From: CAZJHD01 sp964545855
GTDB lineage: Bacteria; Planctomycetota; UBA1135; JACQFD01
DNA length: 48,623 nucleotides
NCBI GenBank assembly: GCA_964545855.1
Contig: CAZJHD010000031.1
Span: 1-48,623, forward strand
Direction of reading: 5' to 3'
Below the pieces are notes generated by a model. The model worked only from the letters and a program-made list of their open reading frames with translations, made no database searches and was not told where the DNA came from. The stretch's first letter is position 1; each line of letters begins with the position of its first letter. A program made the translations under genes and the position numbers. This document shows positions 25,218 through 33,666 of this stretch, in pieces.

Positions 25218-27221
25218 TCAGAAGGAGCCGATCGTGAACGTCTCGATGGGGGAGATGAGCCACTCCCCCGTCGCTCCCGACGTGTCGTCGACGCCCGCCT
25301 GCAGGAAGAACGTGTATCCCGTGAGGAGCGGCTCCGCCGGGATCGGCAGGACGAAGTAGTCGAGGTCGGCCGTCGCCGGCGACTGGACGTCCGCGATCAC
25401 CTCGATCGGCACGTTCACGTCGAGAGTCCCGATGCCGGGCACGACCAGCGGCGTGTTCGTGAGGGAGATCGCGAGGTAGCTCGGCTTGCCCACGAGCGTG
25501 TGGCCGCGGAACGTGACGTTCGTGCCCAGCTTCGGCACCTGGGGCACGGAGGTCACCGAGACGGAGCCGCGCTTCACCGCTGCGAACGCGTTCACGCGGC
25601 CCGCACCGTAGCGCAGGTCCTTTCCGACGGGGCCGAGGTCGGTGCAGGTGGCCTGCAGCACGTGGGCGATGTGGCGCGGCTCGAGCGTCGGATTCGCCGA
25701 GAGCATGAGCGCCGCCACGCCCGCCACCTGGGGAGTCGCCGCCGAGGTGCCCGTGAAGGACGAGAGGTAGAAGGCGTTCCCCGTGGTCGTCGGCACGCCG
25801 GAGTAGGCGGCCACGTCGGGCTTGAGGAGACCCGGCTTCGTTCCCAGCGCGTAGGGATAGTCCCACTTCGTCGCGTTCTGGAGGAACGGATAGGAGGCCG
25901 TGTAGAGGGAGATGTCCTCCCAGGCCGCGGGGCCGACGCAGGAGCTCGGGACGATGGCGTTGTCGAGAGTGATGGCGGCGCACGAGACCACCGCGGCGAC
26001 GCCCGCCTTCACCTGGCTCGGGTGCACCCAGGGCCCCGGGCAGTTCCCCGGCGTCGCGACGTTGAAGGGCACGGGGAACGAGCCCGTGCTCGTGCCCTGG
26101 TTGCCCGTGGAGTTCACCTGGAGGATGCCCGCCGCCAGCAGCGCCTCCGTCATCGAGCGGAAGACGAAGTAGTCGGGGAAGAACCCGACGAACCACTTGA
26201 ACGAGTGGGAGCTCGAGATCAGGTCGGCTCCGTTCGCCATCGCGTACTGCTGGCAGGCCCAGAAGCTCGACTGGGTGGCGGCGCTCGGGTGGATCACCGT
26301 GAGCATCAGCTTCGCGCCGGTGGCCGTGCCCGTGACGATGCTCTGCCCGCCGGTGTCGACGAGGCTGCCGTCGCCCACCAGGAGACCCGCCGTGCGCGTG
26401 CCGTGGTTCTGCCCGTAGGTGTTGTTCGAGAGCGACGCGAAGTTCCACCCGCGCACGTCGTCGACGAACCCGTTGAAGTCGTCGTCGATGCCGTTGCCGG
26501 GGATCTCGCCGGGGCTCGACCAGATGTGGCTCGCGAGGGAGGGATGGTCGTCGGCGGTGCCGTCGTCGAGGAGGGCGACGGTGATCCCCGTGCCGTCGTA
26601 TCCGAGGGCCCACGCCGCGGGCACGTTCAGGTTCTGCAGATGGAGCGGCGTCGTCGGAACGAGCGATGCCGGAGGGAGCGACATCGGAGGGAGCGACGCC
26701 GCGGCCGGCGGGGGCGCCGGCTCCACGTCGGCCGTCGAGCCGACGGGCGCCGCGAAGTCGTGCGCCACGTAGAGGACGCCCGGCGCGGCGGCCACGGCGC
26801 GCACGAGCGCGGGCACGGCCTCGAAGGCGAGCGCGTTCACGGCGGAGAGGTCGACCAGGCGCCGCGCCGAGCCGTCCGCTTCGCGCTCCCGCAGCAGGGC
26901 GAGCACGGATTCGCGGTGCGCGCCGTCGTGCAGCCGCAGCCGGGCCGCGAGGGCCTTGCCGCGCGCGCCCCGGGGCAAGGCCGCGAGCTCGTTCCCGAGC
27001 GCCGCGTAGTCGGGCCGATCGGCGAAGACGACGTAGGCGGCGATGGGCTCGTCGGGCGGCGTCTCCGCCAGGACCTGCGCGAGCGACGGGAGGAGCCGGG
27101 AGGGCGCGTGGTCCCCGACGCTCTCCGCGGCCTTCCTCGCGCCCGACGCATCGGCCTGGGTGCCGCCAGGGCCCGCCAGGACGAGGAGCAGCGCGAGGGA
27201 CGCGGGGAGCGGGTGCGGCAT
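25218..27221 (-). CDS. Secreted subtilisin-like serine protease (S8)
   Basis: 667-aa exported protease. After the signal peptide (LPASLALLLVLAG) comes a prodomain-like region (about 40-160, with AAYVVFADRP and LAFEAVPALVRAVAAAPGV, typical of I9-like inhibitors), a Pro-rich linker and the S8 catalytic domain. The triad is visible: Asp219 in VALLDDG, His273 in NHGTRTAG and Ser493 in FTGTSAATPQVAGVAALM, with the oxyanion Asn around 374. A calcium-like loop NGIDDDFNGFVDD lies at 243-255. The last 130 residues form a beta-rich C-terminal domain, perhaps for cell-surface retention. It lies 23 bp after the thioredoxin reductase gene on the same strand, so the two may be co-transcribed, although the products act in different compartments. 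Confidence 0.93.
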   Translation of the reverse strand: MPHPLPASLALLLVLAGPGGTQADASGARKAAESVGDHAPSRLLPSLAQVLAETPPDEPIAAYVVFADRPDYAALGNELAALPRGARGKALAARLRLHDGAHRESVLALLREREADGSARRLVDLSAVNALAFEAVPALVRAVAAAPGVLYVAHDFAAPVGSTADVEPAPPPAAASLPPMSLPPASLVPTTPLHLQNLNVPAAWALGYDGTGITVALLDDGTADDHPSLASHIWSSPGEIPGNGIDDDFNGFVDDVRGWNFASLSNNTYGQNHGTRTAGLLVGDGSLVDTGGQSIVTGTATGAKLMLTVIHPSAATQSSFWACQQYAMANGADLISSSHSFKWFVGFFPDYFVFRSMTEALLAAGILQVNSTGNQGTSTGSFPVPFNVATPGNCPGPWVHPSQVKAGVAAVVSCAAITLDNAIVPSSCVGPAAWEDISLYTASYPFLQNATKWDYPYALGTKPGLLKPDVAAYSGVPTTTGNAFYLSSFTGTSAATPQVAGVAALMLSANPTLEPRHIAHVLQATCTDLGPVGKDLRYGAGRVNAFAAVKRGSVSVTSVPQVPKLGTNVTFRGHTLVGKPSYLAISLTNTPLVVPGIGTLDVNVPIEVIADVQSPATADLDYFVLPIPAEPLLTGYTFFLQAGVDDTSGATGEWLISPIETFTIGSF

Positions 27222-27244
27222 CGAGGGTCCGGCGGGGGGATCGG

Positions 27245-28177
27245 TCAGTGGGAGTGGGCGAGCCAGCGCTCGGCGTCGAGCGCCGCGGCGCAGCCGGTGC
27301 CGGCGGCCGTGACGGCCTGGCGGTACACGGAGTCTGCCACGTCTCCGCAGGCGAAGACGCCCTCGACGTTCGTTTTCGTGGCGCCCCGGAGCTTCACGTA
27401 GCCCTTGTCGTCGAGGTCGATCTGGCCCTCGAAGATCGATGTGTTCGGCGTGTGGCCGATGGCGAGGAAGATGCCGCCGGTCTCGCGGTCCCACGTCTTC
27501 TTCGGGTCCTCCGTCGAGCGCAGCTTGGCGCCGTGGACCTTTCCCTGGTCGCTCGCGAGGTACTCGGCGATCTCGGCGTTCCAGATCCAGTCGATCTTGG
27601 GATTCGCGCGCGCGCGCTCCTGCATGACCTTCGAGGCCCGCAGGGAGTCGCGCCGGTGGACGACGGTCACCTTCGTGGCATAGCGCGTGAGGAAGGTGGC
27701 CTCCTCCATCGCCGTGTCGCCGCCGCCGACGACGAGGAGATCCTTCCCGCGGTAGAAGGCGCCGTCGCAGGTGGCGCAGGCCGAGAGGCCGTGGGACATG
27801 AGCTTCGCCTCGTTCGGGAGGCCGAGCGTCTTCGCCGTGGCGCCCGTGGAGAGGATCACGGCCTTCGCCTCCACCGGATCGCCCTCGTTCGGCCAGAGCC
27901 GGAAGGGGCGTTTCGAGAAGTCGACCTTCTCGATGCGCTGGAGGCGGCACTCGGTGCCGAAGCGCACCGCCTGCTCCTTGAAGAGCTCCATCAGCTCCGG
28001 GCCCTGGATGCCCTTCGGGAAGCCCGGGTAGTTCTCGACCTCCGTCGTGATCGTGAGCTGGCCGCCGGGCTGGTCGCCCTCGAAGAGGAGCGGCTTCAGG
28101 TCGGCCCGGGACGCATAGAGGGCGGCAGTGAAGCCGGCCGGGCCCGATCCGATGATGACGAGGTTGTGCACCGACAC
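27245..28177 (-). CDS. trxB: Thioredoxin reductase
   Basis: 310-aa FAD- and NADPH-dependent thioredoxin-disulfide reductase, which keeps cytoplasmic thioredoxin reduced. FAD site GSGPAGFTAALYASRA at 10-25, redox pair CATC at 134-137, NADPH site VVGGGDTAMEEA, HRRD, and the C-terminal FAD motif GVFACGDVAD are all present. The GTG start at 28177 is supported by GGAG eight bases upstream and by the typical N-terminus VHNLVIIGSG. It is divergent from a peroxiredoxin gene, 199 bp away. This is a natural pair, since thioredoxin reductase supplies the reducing power for peroxide removal. Confidence 0.96.
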   Translation of the reverse strand: MSVHNLVIIGSGPAGFTAALYASRADLKPLLFEGDQPGGQLTITTEVENYPGFPKGIQGPELMELFKEQAVRFGTECRLQRIEKVDFSKRPFRLWPNEGDPVEAKAVILSTGATAKTLGLPNEAKLMSHGLSACATCDGAFYRGKDLLVVGGGDTAMEEATFLTRYATKVTVVHRRDSLRASKVMQERARANPKIDWIWNAEIAEYLASDQGKVHGAKLRSTEDPKKTWDRETGGIFLAIGHTPNTSIFEGQIDLDDKGYVKLRGATKTNVEGVFACGDVADSVYRQAVTAAGTGCAAALDAERWLAHSH

Positions 28178-28376
28178 GCGGGATCTCCAGTAACGGGAGG
28201 CAAGTAACGGACGGGAAGGGGGCCGCGATTCTACGGATCGAGCCTCGGCATCGAGGCGGCGGAGGCAGATCTCCGGGTCACTCCCCGCGCGCGGCCCCGC
28301 CGAGAGGACGAGGCGATACACTCCGCGCTCGCACGCCGCGCCGTGCGGCTCCCAAGTCTCCCGAGGAAATCCCGCC
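28178..28376. promoter_or_regulatory. Divergent control region trxB/peroxiredoxin
   Basis: 199 bp between two divergent redox genes. Two direct copies of AGTAACGG (28189-28196 and 28203-28210) lie 14 bp apart, close to the trxB start, and could be an operator. GATACAC at about 28314 is a possible -10 element for the peroxiredoxin gene, but no good -35 was found. GAGGAA lies before the peroxiredoxin ATG. Joint redox control is an inference from the layout. Confidence 0.35.
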
Positions 28377-29039
28377 ATGACCACGCCTTCCACGACCGAT
28401 CGCCCGCGCATCACGCTGGGAGGGCCCGCTCCCGACTTCGAGCAGGCATCCACCCACGGCCCCATCAAGCTCTCGAGCTACACGACGAAGGGGAAATGGG
28501 TCGTGCTCTTCTCGCACCCGGCCGACTTCACGCCGGTCTGCACGACGGAGTTCGTGGGCTTCGCGAAGCTCGCCCCCGAGTTCGAGAAGCGCGGCGTGCA
28601 GCTGCTCGGTCTCTCCGTCGACTCGGTCTTCAGCCACATCGCGTGGATGCGGAACATCGAGCAGACCTTCGAGATCCAGGTGGGCTTCCCGGTGCTCGCC
28701 GACCTCGATCAGAGCGTCGCGCGGCTCTACGGGATGGTCCACGAGCCGATGAACGCCACGATGACCGTGCGGTGCGTCTTCGTCATCGATCCCAAGCAGA
28801 ACGTGCGCGCGATGATCTACTACCCCATGCAGATGGGGCGGAACATGGACGAGATCCTGCGCGTGATCGACGCGCTGCAGACCGTCGACGCGAACGCCTG
28901 CGCGACTCCCGCCAACTGGAAGAAGGGCGAGGACGTTGTCGTGCCGCCGCCGCAGACGCACGCCGCGGCGAAGGAGCGCGAGGCCGACAAGAAGCTGAAC
29001 GTGAAGCAGTGGTACCTCTCCACGAAGAAGCTCGGCTGA
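28377..29039 (+). CDS. Peroxiredoxin (Prx6/1-Cys type)
   Basis: 220-aa peroxiredoxin that reduces hydrogen peroxide and organic peroxides. The catalytic motif is HPADFTPVCTTE with peroxidatic Cys55 and His47. The length, the strong similarity to the Prx6 pattern (FSHPADFTPVC, LSVDSVFSHIAWMRNIEQ, VFVIDPKQNVRAMIYYP) and the C-terminal extension ending VKQWYLSTKKLG place it in the Prx6 group. A second Cys occurs near 153 in VRCVFVI, not in the usual resolving position. The ATG at 28377 has GAGGAA ten bases upstream. The divergent trxB is consistent with a thioredoxin-linked peroxide defence. Confidence 0.95.
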   Translation: MTTPSTTDRPRITLGGPAPDFEQASTHGPIKLSSYTTKGKWVVLFSHPADFTPVCTTEFVGFAKLAPEFEKRGVQLLGLSVDSVFSHIAWMRNIEQTFEIQVGFPVLADLDQSVARLYGMVHEPMNATMTVRCVFVIDPKQNVRAMIYYPMQMGRNMDEILRVIDALQTVDANACATPANWKKGEDVVVPPPQTHAAAKEREADKKLNVKQWYLSTKKLG

Positions 29040-29086
29040 TCGCCGCGGGCCCGTCCGGCTCGTTCCTCCGGTCCCCGACCCCATCC

Positions 29087-29500
29087 ATGCCCGGTCCCCG
29101 TGTCTACACCGTCGACGAGATCGACGCGCTCGTGCCCGTGCTCGAGGAGAAGTTCGTCGAGATGGACGAGCTCCGCGCGCGCATCAAGGCGTCGAAGATC
29201 CGCGCCGACGCCATCGAGATCATCTGGGGCGAGCAGATCCACCGGAAGGACTGCCCCGACCACGGCGAGTTCCAGCACTACCTGGACGAGCTCCGCGGCC
29301 TCGAGGAGCGCTTCCAGAAGATCGTCGCGTCGTTCTCCGAGTACGGCGCGACGGTGAAGGGCCTCGAGCCGGGCCTGCTCGACTTCTACGGCCTGCGCGA
29401 CGGGCGGCTCGTGTTCCTCTGCTGGCGCCGCGGCGAGTCGCGCTGCGAGTACTGGCACCACGTCGACGCCGGCTTCTCGGGCCGGCAGCCGATCCGCTGA
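29087..29500 (+). CDS. DUF2203-family protein
   Basis: 137-aa soluble protein of the DUF2203 family. The N-terminal helical part (YTVDEIDALVPVLEEKF and a charged coiled helix) is followed by the diagnostic C-terminal block: GLLDFYGLRDGRLVFLCWR, then RCEYWHHVDAGFSGRQPI. The function of the family is unknown; the invariant CW and WHH residues suggest metal or cofactor binding. It starts 47 bp after the peroxiredoxin gene and probably shares its transcript. It is the last ordinary chromosomal gene before the defence-like operon. Confidence 0.9.
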   Translation: MPGPRVYTVDEIDALVPVLEEKFVEMDELRARIKASKIRADAIEIIWGEQIHRKDCPDHGEFQHYLDELRGLEERFQKIVASFSEYGATVKGLEPGLLDFYGLRDGRLVFLCWRRGESRCEYWHHVDAGFSGRQPIR

Positions 29501-29595
29501 AGAACGCGGGGCGCGCGAGCCCCGGAGGGCGGGGCGGCTGCCGTGGCTTCCGCGCGAGGCGGGAGGTAGGGTCGGCGACGAGCGAGCCAACCCTT

Positions 29596-29613
29596 CCGAA
29601 AAGGACCCTTCGG
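29596..29613 (+). promoter_or_regulatory. Ribosome binding site within a small hairpin before the methyltransferase gene
   Basis: AAGGA (29600-29604), eight bases before the GTG at 29613, supports that start. It lies in the loop of a 5-bp hairpin (ccgaa 29596-29600, ttcgg 29609-29613). No convincing promoter hexamers are visible in the 112 bp between the DUF2203 gene and this site. Confidence 0.35.
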
Positions 29614-32600
29614 TGAACGCACGCAGTAGTCCAGGAGGTGACGCAGGGGCGTCCTTCCTCGAGGGAGCTGCCCTCCGGCCGGTGGCGTCGCCCTCCGCGA
29701 GCGCGTTGCGCAATTGCGTCCTCGCGTTGGGCCAGGGGAACGCACCGCTGGAGGTGCTCGTCGCCGAGGCCGGCAGCCCCCCGAGCGCGACGACTCTGCG
29801 ATCGGCCTGGAAGGCCCGCAGCGCGGGACGCGCGGCACCCCTCCTCCTCATCGCGCTTCACGGGGAGCGCGCGTCCCTGTGCGGGCCGGCGGGAGACGAC
29901 CCCCCGTCCTATCTCGACCTCGACCGCGGACAGGTGGAGCGCATCTGCCGCGAGGCGCTCGAGCAGCCCGACCGTCACGCGGCGCTCCGGGCGCTGCGCG
30001 ACGTCCTGCCGTCGCTCGAGTCCGACCTCGCGGGCCTCCGCAACGAGGGATTTCTCGCCACCCACGAGCTGCGCGCGGGCGCGCGGCACCGCGCCGACTG
30101 GTTGGAGGCCCGCCGCAAGGCGGGCTCCGCGCTGTCGAAACGCGGCGCCGACCTCCTCCGTGCGCTCGGCTTCCGGATCGAGCCCTGCGATGGGATGACC
30201 TCGATCCTCCGGGCGGGCGAGCGCAAGGTCGCCGTCGCCGTCCTCCTCGCGCGCGAAGAGGCTCCGGATCTCTCGGGCGAGCGGTTCTCGGGTCTCTCTC
30301 CGATCAGCTACGCGCTCGCTGTCGCCGATCGCGAGGGGCTGCCCTGGGTCGTCGTCCAGCACGGGGCGAAGGTGCGCGTCCATCCGGCGCGCGTCGGCGT
30401 CGGGGTGGGGAGGCGCGGCCGCACGGAGACCTACGTCGAGTGCCACGCCGGCCTCTTGCCCGACGCGGACGCGGCCTTCCTCTGGCTCCTCTGCTCGGCC
30501 GAGGCGCTCGTTCCCGACGGAACGCTCCAGCAGATCCTCGATGCGTCGGGTCGTTTCGCGGGCGGTCTCGCCGAGCGGCTGCGCGAGCGCGTCTACGACT
30601 CGGTCGTGCCCGGGCTCGCGCAGGGGATCGTCGCCGCACGAGGCCTCCACAAGCCGAGTGCGCAGGACCTCGCCGACACCTACGAGATGGCGCTCGTCGC
30701 CCTCTTCCGGCTCCTCTTCATCGCCTACGCCGAGGACAAGGATCTCCTGCCCTACCGCTGGAACGGGCTCTACCAGCGCCGCTCCCTAAAGACGAAGGCG
30801 CAGGAGCTCGCGGACCTCGCCCGCGCCGGCGGCTCCTTCGACGCCGGCGACACGCTCTGGGAGGAGGTGACGCGGCTCGCGCGCGCCGTCGACCGCGGCA
30901 ACCGGGAATGGGGAGTGCCGGCCTACGACGGCGGACTCTTCTCGGAAGACGGGGAGGTGTCGCCGGCGGGCGCGCGGCTCGCGGAGGTCTCTCTCCCGAA
31001 CACCGTCTTCGGGCCGGCGCTCTCCGGTCTTCTCCTGGTCGAGGGTCCGGAAGGGCTCGGCCCCGTCGACTTCCGGAGCCTCGGCGTCCGCGAGTTCGGC
31101 ACGATCTACGAAGGGCTCCTCGAGAGCGAGCTCTCGGCGGCGGAGACCGATCTCGCGGTCGACAAGCGCGGCGGATTCCGGCCCTGCAAGAAGGGGGAGG
31201 CTCCCCTCGTGCGGCGCGGAGAGGTCTACCTCCACGACGCGTCGGGAGCGCGGAAGTCGAGCGGCTCCTACTTCACGAAGCACTTCGCCGTGGAGCATCT
31301 CCTCGACCGGTCGCTCGAGCCCGCGCTGAAGGAGCATCTCGAGCGGCTCGACGCCCTCGGCGAGGACGAGGCGGGCGAGCGCTTCTTCGACTTCCGCGTG
31401 GCCGACCTCGCGATGGGCTCCGGCCACTTCCTCGTGGCAGCGATCGACCGGATCGAGAGGGCGTTCACCGGATCCCTCGCGCGGCGGCGCCTCCCCGCAG
31501 TCGCCGCGGAGCTGGTGCAGCTCCGGGCGGCGGCTCAGGAGGCCCTCGGCCCGCTCGCCGACCAAGTGGAGATCGAGGACACGCAGCTCCTTCGCCGCCT
31601 CATCGCACGTCGCTGCATCTACGGCGTCGACCTCAACCCGACCTCCGTGCAGCTCGCGCGCCTCTCGATCTGGATCCACACCTTCGTGCCGGGGCTGCCG
31701 CTCTCGTTCCTCGACCACAGCCTCGTGCGCGGCAACTCGCTCGTCGGAGTGGGGAAGCTCCGAGAAGTCTTGGACGCGCTGCGCTCGGCTCGGATCGACG
31801 CCTGGGTCGGCGATCTGAACGACTATCTCGCCGCGGCGGCGGAGCCGCTGCGGCGGCTGGCGCGGCTGCTCGACGCGACGCCAGCGGAGGTCGAGCGAGC
31901 GCGACGTGCGTGGGACGAAGCTTCCGCGCGCGTGAAGCCGGTCCAGGTTCTGTGCCACGTCGTCACCAGCAGCGCCATCGAGGGAACGGACCTGTTCGCG
32001 CGACCGAATCGGCGCTGGAAGGAGGATCCCTCGCTCCTTGCCGAGACGCCCGAGTACCGGCGAGCGCAGGCCGTCCTCGCGGATCTTCACGCCTTCCACT
32101 TTCCCGTCGCCTTTCCCGAAGTCTTTCTGCGCGAGCGGGCGGGGTTCGACGTGATCCTCGGGAACCCGCCCTGGCAGGAGGCGACGCTCGAAGAGGACGC
32201 TTTCTGGGCGCGCCACTCGCCGGGGCTGCGCTCGCTCCCGCAGAGAGAGCAGGAAGCGGGGAAGGCGAAGCTCCGGCGCGAGCGGCCAGACCTCGTCGCC
32301 TCCTATGAGCGCGAGTTGGGGGACGCCAAGGCGATGCGGCGTGCGCTCACGGCCGGAATCTATCCCGGCATGGGGACCGGCGATCCCGACCTCTACAAGG
32401 CGTTCTGCTGGCGCTTCTGGAGCCTTGCCTGCGAGGACGGAGGCCGGATCGGCGTGGTCCTGCCGCGCTCGGCGCTCTCGGCGAAGGGCTCGACGGAGTT
32501 TCGGCGCGAGGTGTTCTCGCGCGCCGAGAGTGCGGACGTGACGACGCTTCTCAACACGAAAGGCTGGGTCTTCGACGAGGCCGAGCATCGCTACACGATC

Positions 32601-33662
32601 GGCCTCGTCGCCCTCGTCCGCCGGGAGACGGAGCGCACGCCGGTGGCGTTGCGCGGTCCCTATGCGAGCTTCGACCGATACACGCACGGGATCGTTCGCG
32701 AGCCCGCGGTGTTCTATGGCGAGGAGATCCAGAGCTGGGGGGACACGGCTTCGTTGCCGCTCCTCCCGTCCGATGAGTCGGCGGACGTCTTCGCGCAGCT
32801 CCGCAAGGCGCCTCGACTGGACCTCGACGACGGGAGGTCGTGGCGAGCCCGGCCGCAGAGGGAACTCGACGCAACGAATGACAAGGGGCTGATGGACGTG
32901 AAGTCCGAAGAACGCCCCAAGGGCTTCTGGCCCGTCTTCAAGGGGGAGTCGTTCGACCTCTGGGCGCCCGACGCGGGGACCTACTACGCCTGGGCCGATC
33001 CGAGGGATCTGCTCCCGCATCTTCAGGAGAAGCGCGCTCGAGGAAGGTCGAACGCGAAGTCGCCGTTCTCCGAGTTCCCCGCGCGATGGATCGAGGACCC
33101 GAATTCGCTCCCGTGCCTGCGGCCGAGGATTGCGATCCGAGACGTGACGCGTTCGACCGACACGCGCACCTTGCGCGCCGCCCTCGTGCCGCCGGAAGTC
33201 TTCATCACGAACAAGGGGCCATACCTCCTCTGGCCTCGCGGCGACGTGCACGATGAGGCGTATCTCCTCGGAGTTCTCTCCTCGCTCGCGCTCGACTGGT
33301 ATGCGCGCCGCTTCGTGGAGATCAACCTGAACTTCTTCGTCCTGAACCCGTTCCCCGTCCCTCGACCCGCAGAAGGGGATCCTCTCCGCCGACGCGCCAT
33401 CGAGCTGGCCGGCCGCCTCGCCTCTCCCGACGACCGTTTCGCCGCTTGGGCCGAGGAGGTCGGCGTCGCCTGCGGCCCGCTCGCGTCCGACGAGAAGGAG
33501 GACCGGATCAACGAGCTCGACGCCGTCGTTGCCCATCTCTACGGTCTCTCCGAGAAGCAGCTCGTCCACGTCTTCGAGACCTTCCACGAGGGCTGGGACC
33601 ACGAGGCCCGCCTGCGCGCCACGATGAAGCACTTCCGCGACTGGAAGCGGGGGAGGGACTGA
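29613..33662 (+). CDS. Eco57I-like N6-adenine DNA methyltransferase, large defence-type
   Basis: 1349-aa DNA methyltransferase, expected to methylate adenine N6. SAM motif I reads ADLAMGSGHFL (Met601, GSG 602-604; the usual DPACGSG is altered to DLAMGSG). Next come YGVDLNPTSVQLARLSIWI and the catalytic motif FDVILGNPPW at 851-854. RKSSGSYFTKHFAVEHLLD precedes the methylase, as in Eco57I/PglX-type enzymes. A large C-terminal part (about 1000-1300; ARPRIAIRDVTRSTDTRT, LNFFVLNPFPVPRP) fits a target-recognition region. The N-terminal 300 residues include a segment that could be a degenerate nuclease fold (KVAVAVLLAREE, WVVVQHGAKVRV), but no clear PD-(D/E)xK motif is seen. It is the first of four genes read together; the next starts 4 bp after its stop. 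It could instead be a type IIG enzyme, but the neighbours favour a multi-protein system. Confidence 0.92.
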   Translation: MNARSSPGGDAGASFLEGAALRPVASPSASALRNCVLALGQGNAPLEVLVAEAGSPPSATTLRSAWKARSAGRAAPLLLIALHGERASLCGPAGDDPPSYLDLDRGQVERICREALEQPDRHAALRALRDVLPSLESDLAGLRNEGFLATHELRAGARHRADWLEARRKAGSALSKRGADLLRALGFRIEPCDGMTSILRAGERKVAVAVLLAREEAPDLSGERFSGLSPISYALAVADREGLPWVVVQHGAKVRVHPARVGVGVGRRGRTETYVECHAGLLPDADAAFLWLLCSAEALVPDGTLQQILDASGRFAGGLAERLRERVYDSVVPGLAQGIVAARGLHKPSAQDLADTYEMALVALFRLLFIAYAEDKDLLPYRWNGLYQRRSLKTKAQELADLARAGGSFDAGDTLWEEVTRLARAVDRGNREWGVPAYDGGLFSEDGEVSPAGARLAEVSLPNTVFGPALSGLLLVEGPEGLGPVDFRSLGVREFGTIYEGLLESELSAAETDLAVDKRGGFRPCKKGEAPLVRRGEVYLHDASGARKSSGSYFTKHFAVEHLLDRSLEPALKEHLERLDALGEDEAGERFFDFRVADLAMGSGHFLVAAIDRIERAFTGSLARRRLPAVAAELVQLRAAAQEALGPLADQVEIEDTQLLRRLIARRCIYGVDLNPTSVQLARLSIWIHTFVPGLPLSFLDHSLVRGNSLVGVGKLREVLDALRSARIDAWVGDLNDYLAAAAEPLRRLARLLDATPAEVERARRAWDEASARVKPVQVLCHVVTSSAIEGTDLFARPNRRWKEDPSLLAETPEYRRAQAVLADLHAFHFPVAFPEVFLRERAGFDVILGNPPWQEATLEEDAFWARHSPGLRSLPQREQEAGKAKLRRERPDLVASYERELGDAKAMRRALTAGIYPGMGTGDPDLYKAFCWRFWSLACEDGGRIGVVLPRSALSAKGSTEFRREVFSRAESADVTTLLNTKGWVFDEAEHRYTIGLVALVRRETERTPVALRGPYASFDRYTHGIVREPAVFYGEEIQSWGDTASLPLLPSDESADVFAQLRKAPRLDLDDGRSWRARPQRELDATNDKGLMDVKSEERPKGFWPVFKGESFDLWAPDAGTYYAWADPRDLLPHLQEKRARGRSNAKSPFSEFPARWIEDPNSLPCLRPRIAIRDVTRSTDTRTLRAALVPPEVFITNKGPYLLWPRGDVHDEAYLLGVLSSLALDWYARRFVEINLNFFVLNPFPVPRPAEGDPLRRRAIELAGRLASPDDRFAAWAEEVGVACGPLASDEKEDRINELDAVVAHLYGLSEKQLVHVFETFHEGWDHEARLRATMKHFRDWKRGRD

Positions 33663-33666
33663 GATC

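Noticed and set aside
29501..29612. Copy of the tRNA-Arg 3' end as a left attachment site
   Set aside because: Only a loose match (gcgggaggtagggtcgg against the tRNA end) was seen, which is not better than chance in such GC-rich DNA.
29613..33662. Type I HsdM subunit
   Set aside because: It is far too long, lacks an HsdS partner, and the motif order (SYFTK, MGSG, NPPW) fits Eco57I/PglX-type enzymes better.
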